38,076 nt of DNA. Source: Spongospora subterranea. Its lineage: Eukaryota > Endomyxa > Phytomyxea > Plasmodiophorida > Plasmodiophoridae. The stretch is taken from assembly GCA_900404475.1 (NCBI GenBank), contig OUQQ01000413.1:1-38076 (forward strand). The letters run 5' to 3'. The position numbers and the translations under genes are program-made. Of this stretch, positions 1-10,926 are shown piece by piece (position 1 is the first letter of the stretch; each line of letters opens with the position of its first letter). Below the pieces are notes generated by a model. The model was not told the origin of the DNA, made no database searches, and saw only the letters and a list, made by a program, of their open reading frames with translations.

Positions 1-88
1 GACACGTTATTATAGCGGGAACTGTTAGATATACATACCGGATAATGCGGGACACGTTATTATAGCGGGGACTGTTAGATATACATAT
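1..88. repeat. Two-unit 50-bp tandem repeat at window edge
   Basis: A 38-base block beginning GACACGTTATTATAGCGGG at position 1 recurs at position 51, with one A/G difference visible (agcggga versus agcgggg). The period is 50 bases. The window starts exactly inside the array, so more units may lie to the left. No gene overlaps it. Confidence 0.8.
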
Positions 89-2447
89 TTTAGTCTATAC
101 TGTATCACTTACCCATTCTCTAATCGTCCTCATCGCCATTACACCTATTCATCCCATCCCAGCTTTGCCCCTTTATTCCATTCCAAATATATATATATGT
201 CGAAGGGCAAACATGGCGCCACATCAGAAGATATCGCCAACCCTAGATTGAGCGCATTTCAGAGCAGCTGTTTGATCGCCATCATCATCATGTGCTTCAA
301 AGTATTACTGATCCCTTCATAGTTAGTGTGTCCTCCGCATTTCACTATTAACGGTTGATCACCGTCCTAATAATGTGAAATCACAGCAGAAGCACCGATT
401 TCGAGGTCCATCGGAATTGGTTGGCGATAACCAGTTCTCTCCCCATATCTCAATGGTATACTGAGGTAGTTCGTGTTTTCTCCATATCATCTCCATGGCG
501 TATTCAATGGTTCGATTAGTCGCGAAACCATTGGACCCTGGATTATCCTCCATTTTTCGCCTGGTTCGAGTATGCATTATCATGGATTGGCCGCCTGTTC
601 GACCCGGCAATGCTGGACGTGTCCAATATCGAATACGCCTCCTATCCGACCATCGTATTCCAGAGATTATCGGTTATTTGCGGCGATTGTTTTCTGCTGG
701 TCGCCGTCGCACTGTTGAGTCACATTGATTAATTGCTCTTGTCCTGCCGCCCTCTAATATATCTCGTGTATCAGGTACTGTAAAAATGTAGTTCTGGTTG
801 ATCAAAGATTGACTAATCAAGCTTTCGCCGTGTTTGTCCTCACTATTACCAACGCTGGTTTAATAATGGTCGATAGTTAGTTGCTGTTTCGAGCAATTAT
901 CGATTGGTGAATTGACATGTTAATTGTCAGATATTCACTTTCAGTACAATGGGTTTTTGCTGGGATTTTTGGTTCTCTCAGTCATGTTCATCGTTCAGGT
1001 ACAATTATGGCATATCGGGTCTCACCTTTTGCCACATTATATATCTGACCTGATTCACCCAGGGCTCAGACTTGATCGGTGCGATCATATATGCAATATT
1101 ACTCAATTTCAAGCACATTTGTAGGTTCATGGGCTCTATTCCGTATGCGATTATGATCTGAGAAACTGTGTTTCGCCACAGTTGCCTATGCGGCTCCGTT
1201 ATACTTTGTGTATATTCTTCGTCATTACTGTTTCGTGAAATCGCCTGGCAAATCTCACATTCGAAGGTTTTCACTCCGAAACTTTGTTGCTGTTGGATTT
1301 GCCGTAATTATCGTAATACCAATTTCGCCGTTTTCCTTTACACATTGTTGAAATATACGATATCTCATAGGTGTTCCTTTCATCGTTCGGACCGTTCATT
1401 GTAACAAATCAATTTGGATCCGTTCTTGGGCGATTATTTCCCATTAAACGAGGCCTAACTCATGCATATTGGGCCCCTAACGTTTGGGCGTGTTATAATT
1501 TCTTGGATCGCGCTCTGCTTGGTATTCTATTTCTGCAGCATTAGTGATGCGGCCCTAATCTTTTCATGTAGCTGTTTCACCTTCAAGCGTCTCAATGGTG
1601 TCATCGACCCGAGGATTCGTTGGAGATATCAATCACATCGTTCTTCCTACTATCACGCCATCCATCACCTTGCTCCTATCTATATTGTCAATGCTCCCGA
1701 TCCTCGTTTCCGGTTCTCGTCATGTGCTCGACATCGCCTTTGACGTCTTCCTAACATATCAATATTAGTTTGGAAGCGCCCGTTAAGGTCCTCCTTCATA
1801 TCTGCCCTATCGTATACAATGCTCTGCGCCTTCATGTTTGGTTGGCATGTTCACGAAAAAGCGATTTTGACAGTTACAATCCCCTTGGGGTAGAAATCCA
1901 TTCGTTATCTGTTATATATGTTCAATATTAGACGGTCTTCTTAGGCTTATTTCGGTCAAGTCGCCTGCTCATGCGAGAACCTTCACCTTTCTGAATTTTA
2001 TTGCACATTTCTCACTGATGCCGCTACTGTTTGAACCTGACCAATCCCTCCTTCGGATCTGTCTTGTGTCTGGACATAGTATCCTTACCCTCATCTTGCT
2101 TGGGAACTCTGTCAAAGATCTTAAATGGTAAACTACCTGTACCCCATCATGTTTTTCTTATTTCCTAAACCCAGTTTCTCAGGAATAGACCTTGCGATTC
2201 GGCATTTTCCTGTTTATCATATGTATATATGATTGGGTTTGTATTCATTCTGATCCTTAATTGTATTCAACCGATACTTCTACCAAAAATGACGTTTTTG
2301 CCTCTACTGGCGACATCGGTCTACTGCTCTATCGGCACCCTATTCTCAACTGTACAGCTTGCTCGAATACATCTGATTGACACCGCCCAAGGCAAGGAAT
2401 AATGATGTACTTGTATTTATTACATGACCGAGATATTCGATTGTTTC
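89..2447. other. Region without a confident gene
   Basis: About 2.4 kb downstream of CFAP43. No long open frame exists on either strand and no family is recognisable. Some minus-strand stretches read like protein (1005-1399; 359-550 with a W/C-rich tail; about 1550-1620 with a Leu/Lys/Arg heptad-like stretch), which could be short exons of an unrecognised minus-strand gene or decayed coding sequence. A short TA run lies near 190. The hexamer ATCGCC is common here, as in the adjacent coding DNA. Confidence 0.4.
1005..1399 (-). CDS. Possible two-exon small gene, unknown
   Basis: Tentative. Reading the minus strand from an ATG at 1399, exon 1 (1399-1283) is open for 39 codons (starts MNGPNDERN, rich in Asn/Tyr/Lys). 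A GT at 1282 and AG at 1245 would remove 38 nt in phase 0, and exon 2 (1244-1005) is open for 79 codons plus stop. The product would be 118 aa, polar, with no motif I recognise. An alternative is the single unspliced frame 1274-1005, which contains a CEIC motif. The composition looks coding, but there is no family support and the intron is at the short end of the sizes seen here. Confidence 0.22.
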
Positions 2448-5400
2448 TTACATCTTCATCAATGACAATTGTCGGTTACGATTAGTGCTCTTTTTAGCGG
2501 CGGCAAATGAGGGAAACGTCCGCTTTCGCACAGTATCGAGATCTTTTCTCAGATAATCAATCTCGGCGCTTTGGGCGTGTACGAGGTCGATCAGGTTTCG
2601 CCTCAGGATCAACGACTTCATCCGTTTCGATAGCGCATTGTGATCTTCCTCGTTATCTGTTCAACACAACCGCATTACTGAGCCGTCGCCCTCAAACGAC
2701 GTTATCCAAACTAACGGCGAATATTCACGATCTGCTTGCGGCTGTTAACCGCAACCTGTAAGCCATTGATCGATTGCCCAAGACGTTCATTCTCCGACGC
2801 TTGGCGCTTCGTCTTTCGTCGAACCTGCATCAACTTCCGCCGCGTCTCCTTGATCTTTTTCTTATTGATCTGTGATAACGAGTGTTTCAGCAACTGCATA
2901 ATTGGTCCAAAAATCCCCCCCGTTTCCCACATTGGTTAGAAACTCGGTTTTCTGTTGGAGCTGTTGGACCTCGGTGGCGTGTCGGGATTCCTGACCGCCG
3001 ACCTTGATCAGCTCCTGTAGCGCCTTGGTGACCCTGAGCGCCTGGAACTCGGCGGTCTGGGCCTGGTATTCCTGATACAGCAGGTCGTGGCTCTTCTTGG
3101 TCCACAGGAGCATGTTGATCCCCTTCCTGAAATCGGTGATGTCCTTCAGAACCCCGACCTTATCGCTCCCCAGCTCCACGATCTTCTCGTTGAGTTTCTC
3201 GACCTCGCCGCGGTCGATCACCTGACATCCGGACAGGTCGGTAATGAGCGGGTTCTCGTCGATCTCGACCTGGCCCTGTTTCGCCCTGATAATGATCATC
3301 GTGTTGAGCAGGTGATCGGTCCGTTCCCCCAGCGATTGCTCCTTCCCATCCCGCAGCGCCCTGATCGCCACCTGCACCTGCCCGCTCTCCTCGTCCAGCA
3401 GCTCAAGGCGCTCCTCCATCTCCTCCACGTCCTTCATCAGCCCCTTCATGGCCTGCTCTTGCGCCAGGCGCTGCAGTCGCCGCTCCACGAACCGATCCCA
3501 GACCGCCACCGACAGCTCGCCCGGTTTACACGACTGCAGATCGCTGTCGACCATGGCCTCAGCTCCCTTCACCCGATCGTCGCATCCCAGATACGGATCA
3601 GCGTCACCGTGACTAGCGCCATCCCGTGTATCTGGCGCCACCTGAACTTGGTTGAACACGGTCCCTCGTTTACTCCTGAACCACTTATAGAGTAGGTCGG
3701 ATTGTGATCCGGCGTCGGCGAAATCTTTCCGAAAGTTCTTTTCGTTCTGGCGCTCGTCGTTGTGGAGCTGTTCCACCTGTTTCTGGGCGAGGTCCAGGGC
3801 GTGGCGCAACGCGCTGATCGTGTTGCCGATGGCCTGTTTCCTGGTCTGCAACGCGATCATGTTGTCGTCGTACTGTCGGTCGGTGATCCGCTTGTTCTCC
3901 ATGAACAGGAGCTCCGATTGCAGCTGGACCAGGCACAGCTCTAGGGCCAATATATCCCCTTGAACCTTCATCCGCCGCCCCCTCGTTCGTTCCACGCGCT
4001 CGTCGAAGTTCTTGATGATATCGCCGATATCGCTTTTGCTCTTCTTCAACAGCGTCTCCAGCTGTTTCTTTCTGGCGTCCCGTTCCTGGGCGCGAACAGC
4101 ACATTTCTCAGCGTAACTCACCGCCAACGCTTTCTCCTCCTCGTTCCATTTATCCTCACTGACAATATCCATGAACTTGGGTCGTTCAATATCGGCAGAT
4201 AATGACGATAACCCCTTTTTGCTCTCCAGCGTCCCGTTCATCATCTCGAGCAGAGCCCGTTCCGACACATTATCTGCTCTACGCGCCGCCTCGATCCGTT
4301 CCTGTTCCCGATCGGCCAGGCGCTTCCTGTCCATCTCGGTTTTGGTCAGGACCAACGGCACCGCGATCTCCTCGTCCCCGACCTGTAGGACCTGATCCGC
4401 CGACTCGATCGCCCTCAGCGTCCCCGATTGATTCGGTTCCGGTTCGATCTCGAGCTCGCCCGACACGTCCCTGATCGTCCTCTCGATATCCTGGATCTTC
4501 TCGAGCTCCCCCTGTCGATGAACCCCCAGCGCCGTCACCTCATCGTTGAACCCCCTCCTCATCATCTCGATAGTCATCTCGATCATCACCACCTGGATCG
4601 TCTTCTTCTGCTGGCTCCACAGGGCGATCGGGTGGAGCTCGTTCCGTTCCCCAATCTCGTCACGATCGTGTCGCGTTCCCTGTCCCGCGCCATCGATCGT
4701 CGCCGCCCCCTCATCCCCTTTCTTGATGATCGCCACCTTATCCCCTCCATCCTCAACCGCTCCACATTCCACAATATATCTCACGTTCTTCGTCATCCGT
4801 CCTGGGCGGAATCCTCCAGTCGGGTCGATCTCCTCCGACAGGAATTGTCCTTCCAGAATCTGCATCTTCCGCAACATCAGAACGCGTTGCCGGAACAGGA
4901 TCTGCTCCCGAGATATTGCCGCGATCGGGAAGTTGCTGGTTTCCCCCTCGGCCACAAACGATGGAATAACGGCGGTTTGTGATTCCATTATGTCCCAGGT
5001 CTCAGATTTCACACGATCGCTCAGAACTTGCAGCGTCAGGTCTTTCTCCAATATCGAATCCTTCACCCGCTTGACCTGTCGCTTCCCCTGTTTCGTCAGA
5101 CGATGGAACAGGTCCAGATCAATCACCAGCTCGTCTTGATCGACCCGTTCAATCTCATTACATTGCTCGTTTTCCGACACCAATCGATCGAACCGTTCCT
5201 TGATCGTCTGTAGAACTTGTTGCCGTTCCCGAATCTGTTCCTGTCTCCCCGGCTCGTCCCCATTGGCAGCGACGGCGTCCCTGATCGTGTCATCGGCCAT
5301 CAACGCGCCTCCATCGCCAACCGTCGTCATCCTGTCCATCTCCTGATCCGATACAATCGGCTCCGATGAGTTCACAACCTTCATCGCTGCCCCATATTCT

Positions 5401-7634
5401 TTACTGCTCCAACAGAGGATAGCGCCATCCGGCCCGCTGGTCACGATCAGGGCGGCTGATGTGTTGAACGACACGGCCGACGCCCCGTGATAATGCGGAT
5501 TGTGACCAGGGACGATCGCCGCCTCCGACAGGTTCGTCACCGGTCTGATGATGATAAACCCATCGGCGGCGCAGGTCCCGATCAGACGCCCATCCCCAGA
5601 TATCGCCACCGATCGTTCAGCGACTCCATCGCCGGACACCACCTCATGTCCAAACCACATTTCGCCCTCGACAACGGTCCCGTCTTTAACAGAATATTGA
5701 AAGCGTTTGAGGGCGCGATCGCGGCAGAGTCCGAACAGGGCGAAGGGAATCGCCGGCGATGACGCCATTGAGACGATGGCGAGACCGATGAACTGGGTCT
5801 TGATCGTGATGGCGGATTGGGTTATGGTCAAGATGAAGATATCGCCATGAGCGGAGCTGACCGCTAACAGATCCTGATCGGGGACCGACACCCACGATGA
5901 CGCCAGGATCGGGGTGTTGAGCGACGAAGGGAATGGCAACGGGGAGAGCTGGGCCAGGTCGTAGATGGTGATACGGCCATGGCGATCGACACACGACAGG
6001 TGGGAACCAGATGGCGATACGCGTAACGAGATCAGCTCCTGACCGGGGAACCTGTCCAATCGGATCAGGCGGGGGAGAGCGGGCTGGCGAACATCGTATA
6101 GGGCTAAGGTGCCCGGAGATAGCGATAGGAACAGGAGACGGGAATCGGGACTGATCTCGATTGCGATAACGGGGAATGGCGCTGCGAACGATTTCATCAC
6201 GACCTGTCGATCGCAGTCCCATAGATCGAGGCGATTATCGCCGTATCCCCATACGAGGAGAGTGGCGCCGGAAGGGAAGAACATGGCGGTTCTAGTGGAT
6301 GGGGATGGCGATCGGAGAGAGAAGGAGGTGATCCAACGGTGGACCTAAAAGGGCGATTAACGGTGGCGATATTGAGGAATGGGATTGGGATTGGGACCAG
6401 GTGAAGGGGAATAGAGACAGGAACAGATGGCGATGAGGGAACTGAACCGGGATCCGATCTGGTCATCGCCAACGGTAATACACTGGTGAATAGACGACCG
6501 GAGAGATCGGCGACCGCGATCGACCCGTATCGAGAGAAGAACGAGATGAAGAACACGGACGAGGGGTTATCGTCACTGAATAGACTGGGGATTAATGTCG
6601 TGGTCGGACACATGGCGCTACAGCACCCTGATACTGACCTGGATAGGATGGGGATATCGATGGTGAACTGGTGGCGATAGCCGGACTGGATATTGAGGAA
6701 GATGATCTGGGAGAGGGTGCCCAGGATGATGTGGTGGGAGGAGATGGCGATAGAGGTGAACGGGTGAAGGGGACTGAGCTGGGCACAGAGGGCGGGAGGG
6801 GATGGCGATAACGGGGAGCAGGGACAGGCGTAGATAGCGCCATGTGACGTGGGGAACAGGACCTGATGGGATCCGTCCCATATATGGCCGAGGATATCGC
6901 CATGATCGGGATTATCGTGATCTCTGGGTCCAGAACGGGAATCACACACGGGGGCGATCAAGGGACACAATGGCGGTGGTGATCACCTTCGGCTGAGAGT
7001 GTATTCCCCAGATCGCTTCACCGATTGCCACACGATAACGGACGATGGGGTGAAACAGGCGAATATCGAGTGATCGGTTGGATCGAATCTGAACACGATA
7101 GAATCGAGTTAATGAATGTGGTGAACCTGATTGATAAACCCCATTTCCATACGATATATCAGTGACATTGTCGGGGACGATCGCGGTGCCGATCTGACGC
7201 CCTGATTCTGTATCCCACAGGACCAATCTCGTGTCCGGCAGATCGCTGAGCGAGACCAATCGCGCCGCCCTGGCCGATAACGCCACCTGTTTATAGCGGA
7301 TATCGGCACCGTCCTGAAGTGTCGTCAACAGGGTGTTATCGGGGAACTTATACAGATTGATGAGCGCCTCTTGAGCGTGAACGGCGATCGCCACCATTGA
7401 ACCGTATCGGGAACCGGCAAACGCATCGAGACTGAACCCCTCTTCGGCGACGATCGGGTCGTCGGCCGCTTCGACATTGTCGAGACAGTGATAGTGAACA
7501 GCATTGCCCGATCGATAGGCGATGGTGTGGTCGGAGACGAACGCGATCTGACGGGACGTGATTGAGATGGGGAACCTGATCCAGGGGAATAATGGGTCGA
7601 TCGACAGCCAAACCGGGGGCGGCGGGATACTCAC
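2448..7634 (-). CDS. CFAP43: Cilia- and flagella-associated protein 43-like (WD40 + coiled coil)
   Basis: Axonemal WD-repeat protein. In known systems CFAP43, with CFAP44, belongs to the tether/tetherhead complex that anchors inner-arm dynein f/I1 to doublet microtubules. Best exon model, in transcript order: 7634-7022, 6921-6639, 6584-6398, 6344-2931, 2893-2716, 2656-2448; 1627 aa, against about 1665 in human. The N-terminal half has WD40-type blades (for example LVLWDTESG, GGILCWSS-like segments). From about residue 650 the protein is long coiled coil. Family signatures are an ALLEMMNGTLESKK block followed by a K-W-x-EEE-K-A stretch, and near the C terminus LQVAVNSRKQ and RKRTFPSF. The 6585-6638 intron is 54 nt and in frame, so it could be retained; the first intron (6922-7021, 100 nt) is the least certain junction. 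The 2894-2930 intron is only 37 nt. The start at 7634 is the first ATG of the open frame. Confidence 0.85.
2894..2930 (-). other. 37-nt GT-AG intron (or frameshift) in CFAP43
   Basis: On the minus strand the segment starts GTGGGAAACG and ends ATGCAG. Removing it joins EFLTN to LLKHSLSQ in phase 0 and continues the coiled coil. Without removal the frame ends at 2862. It contains a run of seven G (plus-strand C 2915-2921), so a one-base homopolymer error is the competing explanation. Confidence 0.6.
6345..6397 (-). other. 53-nt intron of CFAP43
   Basis: Starts GTCCCAATCC, ends CCCTTTTAG, phase 0. It joins the 5' WD40 exon (frame of 6398-6584) to the large exon starting VHRWITSF, extending that exon 20 codons upstream of its first ATG. 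Confidence 0.7.
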
Positions 7635-8042
7635 TGGAGTGATGGGCGACGGGCGATCGACATGAACGACGGCCCCAGACAGATGAACGAGGATTGGGGT
7701 TATTGACGATGATGATGATCAAGCCCAGGTCATGATCGTGGTCACAGAGGGGCCAGTACCCCCGACCGAGAATGGGGGGAGTGGCCGATTGACAAACACC
7801 CAATGGGGTACAGATCATTAATGGTCTAGATCCAGACGGGGGATCATTACACCGATTGTCAACGGCTCGTGATCACGATCATTTAACGTGAACGGGCGAT
7901 ATCGTGGGACCTCCTTGGTTGATAGTATATATCGGGAAACCAACCTGTTCTTAATACGATAGCGCTACGAGGGCAGTGATTCGCTGTAAAGGTTTAATTG
8001 TGAAAGATTGTATTATCGAGATATGAGGTCTTTGGTGTTAAA
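7635..8042. other. Intergenic, CFAP43 upstream / eS26 downstream
   Basis: About 400 bases between two minus-strand genes. It should hold the CFAP43 promoter and the eS26 3' end. Both strands contain only short frames. I see no TATA box or RNA gene. An AT-rich patch at 7926-7960 precedes the eS26 stop. Confidence 0.5.
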
Positions 8043-8456
8043 TTACCAAGAAGTTGTACCGACATTGACTCCAGCAGGCGCGGCTGCAGCTGCATCGAAT
8101 CCGCCCTCGCCGGCCTTCTTCTCTTCATCCTTCCGGTCGCTGCGCATGAACGCCTTGCGCTCAGGGGGATTGCGGTTCTTCCGGCCTTGGACACTTCGCA
8201 CCCGGACGACATGAGAGTGGATGGCGCACGAGACACAGTATTGCATCTTGAGATAGAGCTTGGGGATCGTGTAGGTCTTGTACACGCTGGCGTCGCGAAT
8301 ATCACGTTGGGCGGCGGCGTCGACCATGTTCCGGACCAGGAAGCGCCCGACGGCCTTGTCCTTGGGGACGGCCCGGTGGCAGTTCGAACAGCGAACGGCC
8401 TTGACGTGGCCGCGATTGCAGCGGTTCTTGCCCCCATTGCGACGCTTCTTAGTCAT
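8043..8456 (-). CDS. RPS26: 40S ribosomal protein eS26
   Basis: Small-subunit ribosomal protein near the mRNA exit channel, 137 aa, encoded without an intron. The start at 8456 gives the canonical MTKKRRN N terminus; the frame stays open further upstream but those residues do not resemble the family. Zinc-site cysteines are Cys23 and Cys26 (VRCSNC) and Cys74 and Cys77 (YCVSC). The family core VPKDKA, RDI-DAS-Y, LPKLY-like and [12 protein letters not shown] are all present. After the conserved NPPER the tail is lineage-specific: an acidic/basic stretch (DRKDEEKK), then a Gly/Ala-rich end (five Ala in a row) instead of the usual short basic tail. Codon third positions are GC-rich compared with WDR89 and the PPR gene, as expected for a highly expressed gene. 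Confidence 0.97.
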   Translation of the reverse strand: MTKKRRNGGKNRCNRGHVKAVRCSNCHRAVPKDKAVGRFLVRNMVDAAAQRDIRDASVYKTYTIPKLYLKMQYCVSCAIHSHVVRVRSVQGRKNRNPPERKAFMRSDRKDEEKKAGEGGFDAAAAAPAGVNVGTTSW

Positions 8457-8778
8457 GGTCGAGAGCGGCAACCTCTGATGAATCTGGCCAGGTCCGTAGA
8501 CGGAGAATGGGATAGCGCACGGACATCGGGTGGCGCCAGCCAACACCATGGCGCTACCCCCTATGTACACCCATCATATATGGCCAGGCGCTCTAATCAA
8601 CGTGTGCGGAATCGTTTCCGAGTTCAGATAGGGATTGATGGCAAATAAACTCGGACGACGTTCAGTTGTTATTGAGTATTGGATGAATTTACAACACATA
8701 TCAATTGACATTTATTGTGACACCCGTTGCCGTTTAACGACTCACGACCTTTGAGACAGCGCCATCATTCGGTCATAT
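8457..8778. promoter_or_regulatory. eS26 upstream region with GCGCCA motifs
   Basis: Likely promoter of eS26. On the minus strand it carries GCGCCAT (plus 8548-8554, about 92 bases upstream of the ATG) and a nearby second GGCGCCA (plus 8531-8537). The same heptamer occurs at 8759-8765 and just before the WDR89 start. Function is inferred from position only. Confidence 0.3.
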
Positions 8779-9530
8779 TCATGACGAAAGCTGACTATTG
8801 ATTGACCAGTAATTGTCTGTAACCCATCCAAGGTAATCAACGTAAAGGCGTAGCCAGCTAACGACATCCTGTCGATCGATAATGATCTGTAATTGACGAA
8901 CAGGTGTTAAGCTCACCCCCCTGTGGATTATCTTGGCGCCATTCCGTGTCGGATCTAATGGCGGTGAATAGCCATGATCCATCACCAGATGTCGTCTGTT
9001 CGGTTTTGTGATTCGTAGTAATTCGCACCCTATTCCTTGCTCGCCTAGTCCAGTTTGGTCTTTTCTGTGGATATGTCGCAACGCCATTCGATAAATTTCA
9101 TTGCAGGTGCGAACGCTCGTTTCTGTTGTATACCTGTGCATGTCCTAGAAGTCGCCTCATTGCCAAGGCGTATGTCGGGTCTTCATCATCGTCGATGGAC
9201 CCCAAACCACGACCACTTACGCTTCGGCAATCGATGGCTATTCCCTGGACTGTCTATATAAAGATATCGCATCGCCCGTTGTAGTCGACGAGTCCGAGAA
9301 ATGATGGACAATATCGTGAGCCTTGGAATAGTTTGATCTGGAGAAACCCTGTGCGACCGTTGATGAACGATATCAGGGGTCAAGGAACAACCACATTCTA
9401 TGCTCTTATCGCTTCCACCGCGATCCGTTCTGGTTCATTTGGTGTGGAATGGCGCCATACCCTGCAGACGGTTTCCACCAGGGATCTCCATGGCGCTCAT
9501 AAACCAGAACGGAGGTCGCTGGATGTGATT
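8779..9530 (-). pseudogene. Degenerate coding region, possibly F-box-like
   Basis: Three minus-strand stretches read like one protein in pieces: about 9480-9410 (a VCRVWRHST block, reminiscent of the end of an F-box), 9383-9186 (ILSIISRTRRLQRAMRYLYI) and 9141-8779 (120 aa, containing GVSLTPVRQLQIIIDRQ and a Trp/Tyr-rich end). An in-frame TGA lies just upstream of the VCRVWR block and I could not join the pieces with convincing introns. It could be a decayed gene or a live multi-exon gene whose borders I missed. F-box-like is a resemblance, not an assignment. Confidence 0.3.
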
Positions 9531-10926
9531 CCTTCCGGGACCCTTGTCTGCAACTGGATGTGGTCTCATTCAATTAGACCTGCTTCGTCAGTAAAGGAAC
9601 TTGGGCGATCCATCCAGGTGACACTCGACAGGGTGTTAGAATAGAATACGGAAGTGATTATTGCGATATTGAGTTGACTGGGTGTGAGAGGGCCAGATGA
9701 CGACTTTTATTTACTGTACTGGATCGGTCTGAAAAATCAAGGCTCTTCCTTGGACTATATAGACACATAATTGACGATGGTTAACCTGGCCGAGTTATCG
9801 AATTGCACGTCCCTCGGTATTGTCCTTGACAGAGACAACAATATGCTCACAGTGTAATCCTGGACATGGTCAAAAGAGCGAGATGATGGTTCTTGGCCGT
9901 CGTCCCGTAAACGAGTGGCATTTTCCGATCATAGCAAAATCGTTGATTTGTTCAATGTTGACGATCACAATCCGGTCTGTGTCTGCTCCGGAAAAAATTC
10001 GACAGATTGATTATTTCCCCCTTGATTGATAGAGCCTGGGCATTCCTAACGAAAACAATGGCCATCGTTGACAAACGCAGCTTTGAATCGTTCTGAGACA
10101 GCCCACTCTGGGGGAATATCGGAACCCAAAGCTTCTGAAAACAAAGGAAACTTAGATGAGTGTTCACTTCGTGAACTTGCCCATGAAAATGGCAAAATTT
10201 TATCGTAGAAGATGAAAGGAGAACATTCTGCCTACGATAAAGTTTGGCCGTTGTCATGGGCTATTACTCGCAGTTCGCCATTGTTCGGCACTCATTGAAA
10301 AGCGATTCATTCCGTACTCACCTCTAAACCATCTAGTTTTTTGAATTTCTGCAAATCATTCCATCAGTTAAATATCGGTGTTTGTGAGACCTCCCGCCAG
10401 AGACAGCGGTGCCAAACACGGCTCTGTTTTCTGATTCATAGCGATAGTCGTCAAAGAGCTGGCCCTGTAGGATCCAACTGGTGTAGGGAAGAACGAGGTT
10501 CGTCAAAAATGTTTTTCTTTTTAGGGGGAAGCCCAAGGGACATGTCGTTCAAGAAAGCAAACAGCTCAACTACCCGCTGAGTCTTTACAGTCCAAGAGAA
10601 GAATTCAACTGAGTTTTTACAGTCCAAGAGAAGGAATCTTTTAGGTTGACGACGGCAGCTTTGAATCAAAAGTTCAGTCAACATTTGCGACCCACAAACA
10701 CTGTAAGATCAACATGATCGACGGTCCTATCGTCAACGATCCAGAAAAGTAAAACAAAAGGCGACACCGACTGGTTGGCGAGAGAGCCGCAGTTACCTGA
10801 TTTATTTGCGCACTCACGCAGTTAGTTGCGCCATGGAGCTGGCCCATGAGGGCTGGCCAACGGCATGGCCTACGCTTGACTGCTTTTGACATTTGACTGC
10901 ATTGACAGACAGCGAACTGCGCCATC
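9531..10926. other. Region without a confident gene, upstream of WDR89
   Basis: About 1.4 kb with short frames only. A 17-base element TTACAGTCCAAGAGAAG occurs twice about 32 bases apart (near 10585 and 10617). The last 100 bases should contain the WDR89 promoter, with GCGCCAT at 10919-10925, one base before the ATG, and another GCGCCAT about 90 bases further upstream. Confidence 0.45.

Noticed and set aside
2711..2932. Independent 73-aa gene downstream of CFAP43
   Set aside because: Its sequence continues the CFAP43 coiled coil and joins it in phase through the 37-nt segment.
3087..5139. Long plus-strand open frames (up to 202 codons) across 3.1-5.1 kb
   Set aside because: They are antisense to the CFAP43 coiled-coil exon, whose minus-strand frame is open for more than 1100 codons and has family motifs. 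Their Leu/Pro/His/Arg-rich composition is that of shadow frames.
8508..8570. N-terminal extension of eS26 to 8570
   Set aside because: The extra 38 residues have no counterpart in the family; the ATG at 8456 gives the conserved MTKKRRN start.
10333..10684. Opposing 67-79 aa frames near 10.4-10.6 kb
   Set aside because: Created by a short tandem element (ACAGTCCAAGAGAAG twice); no family resemblance and no splice signals linking them.
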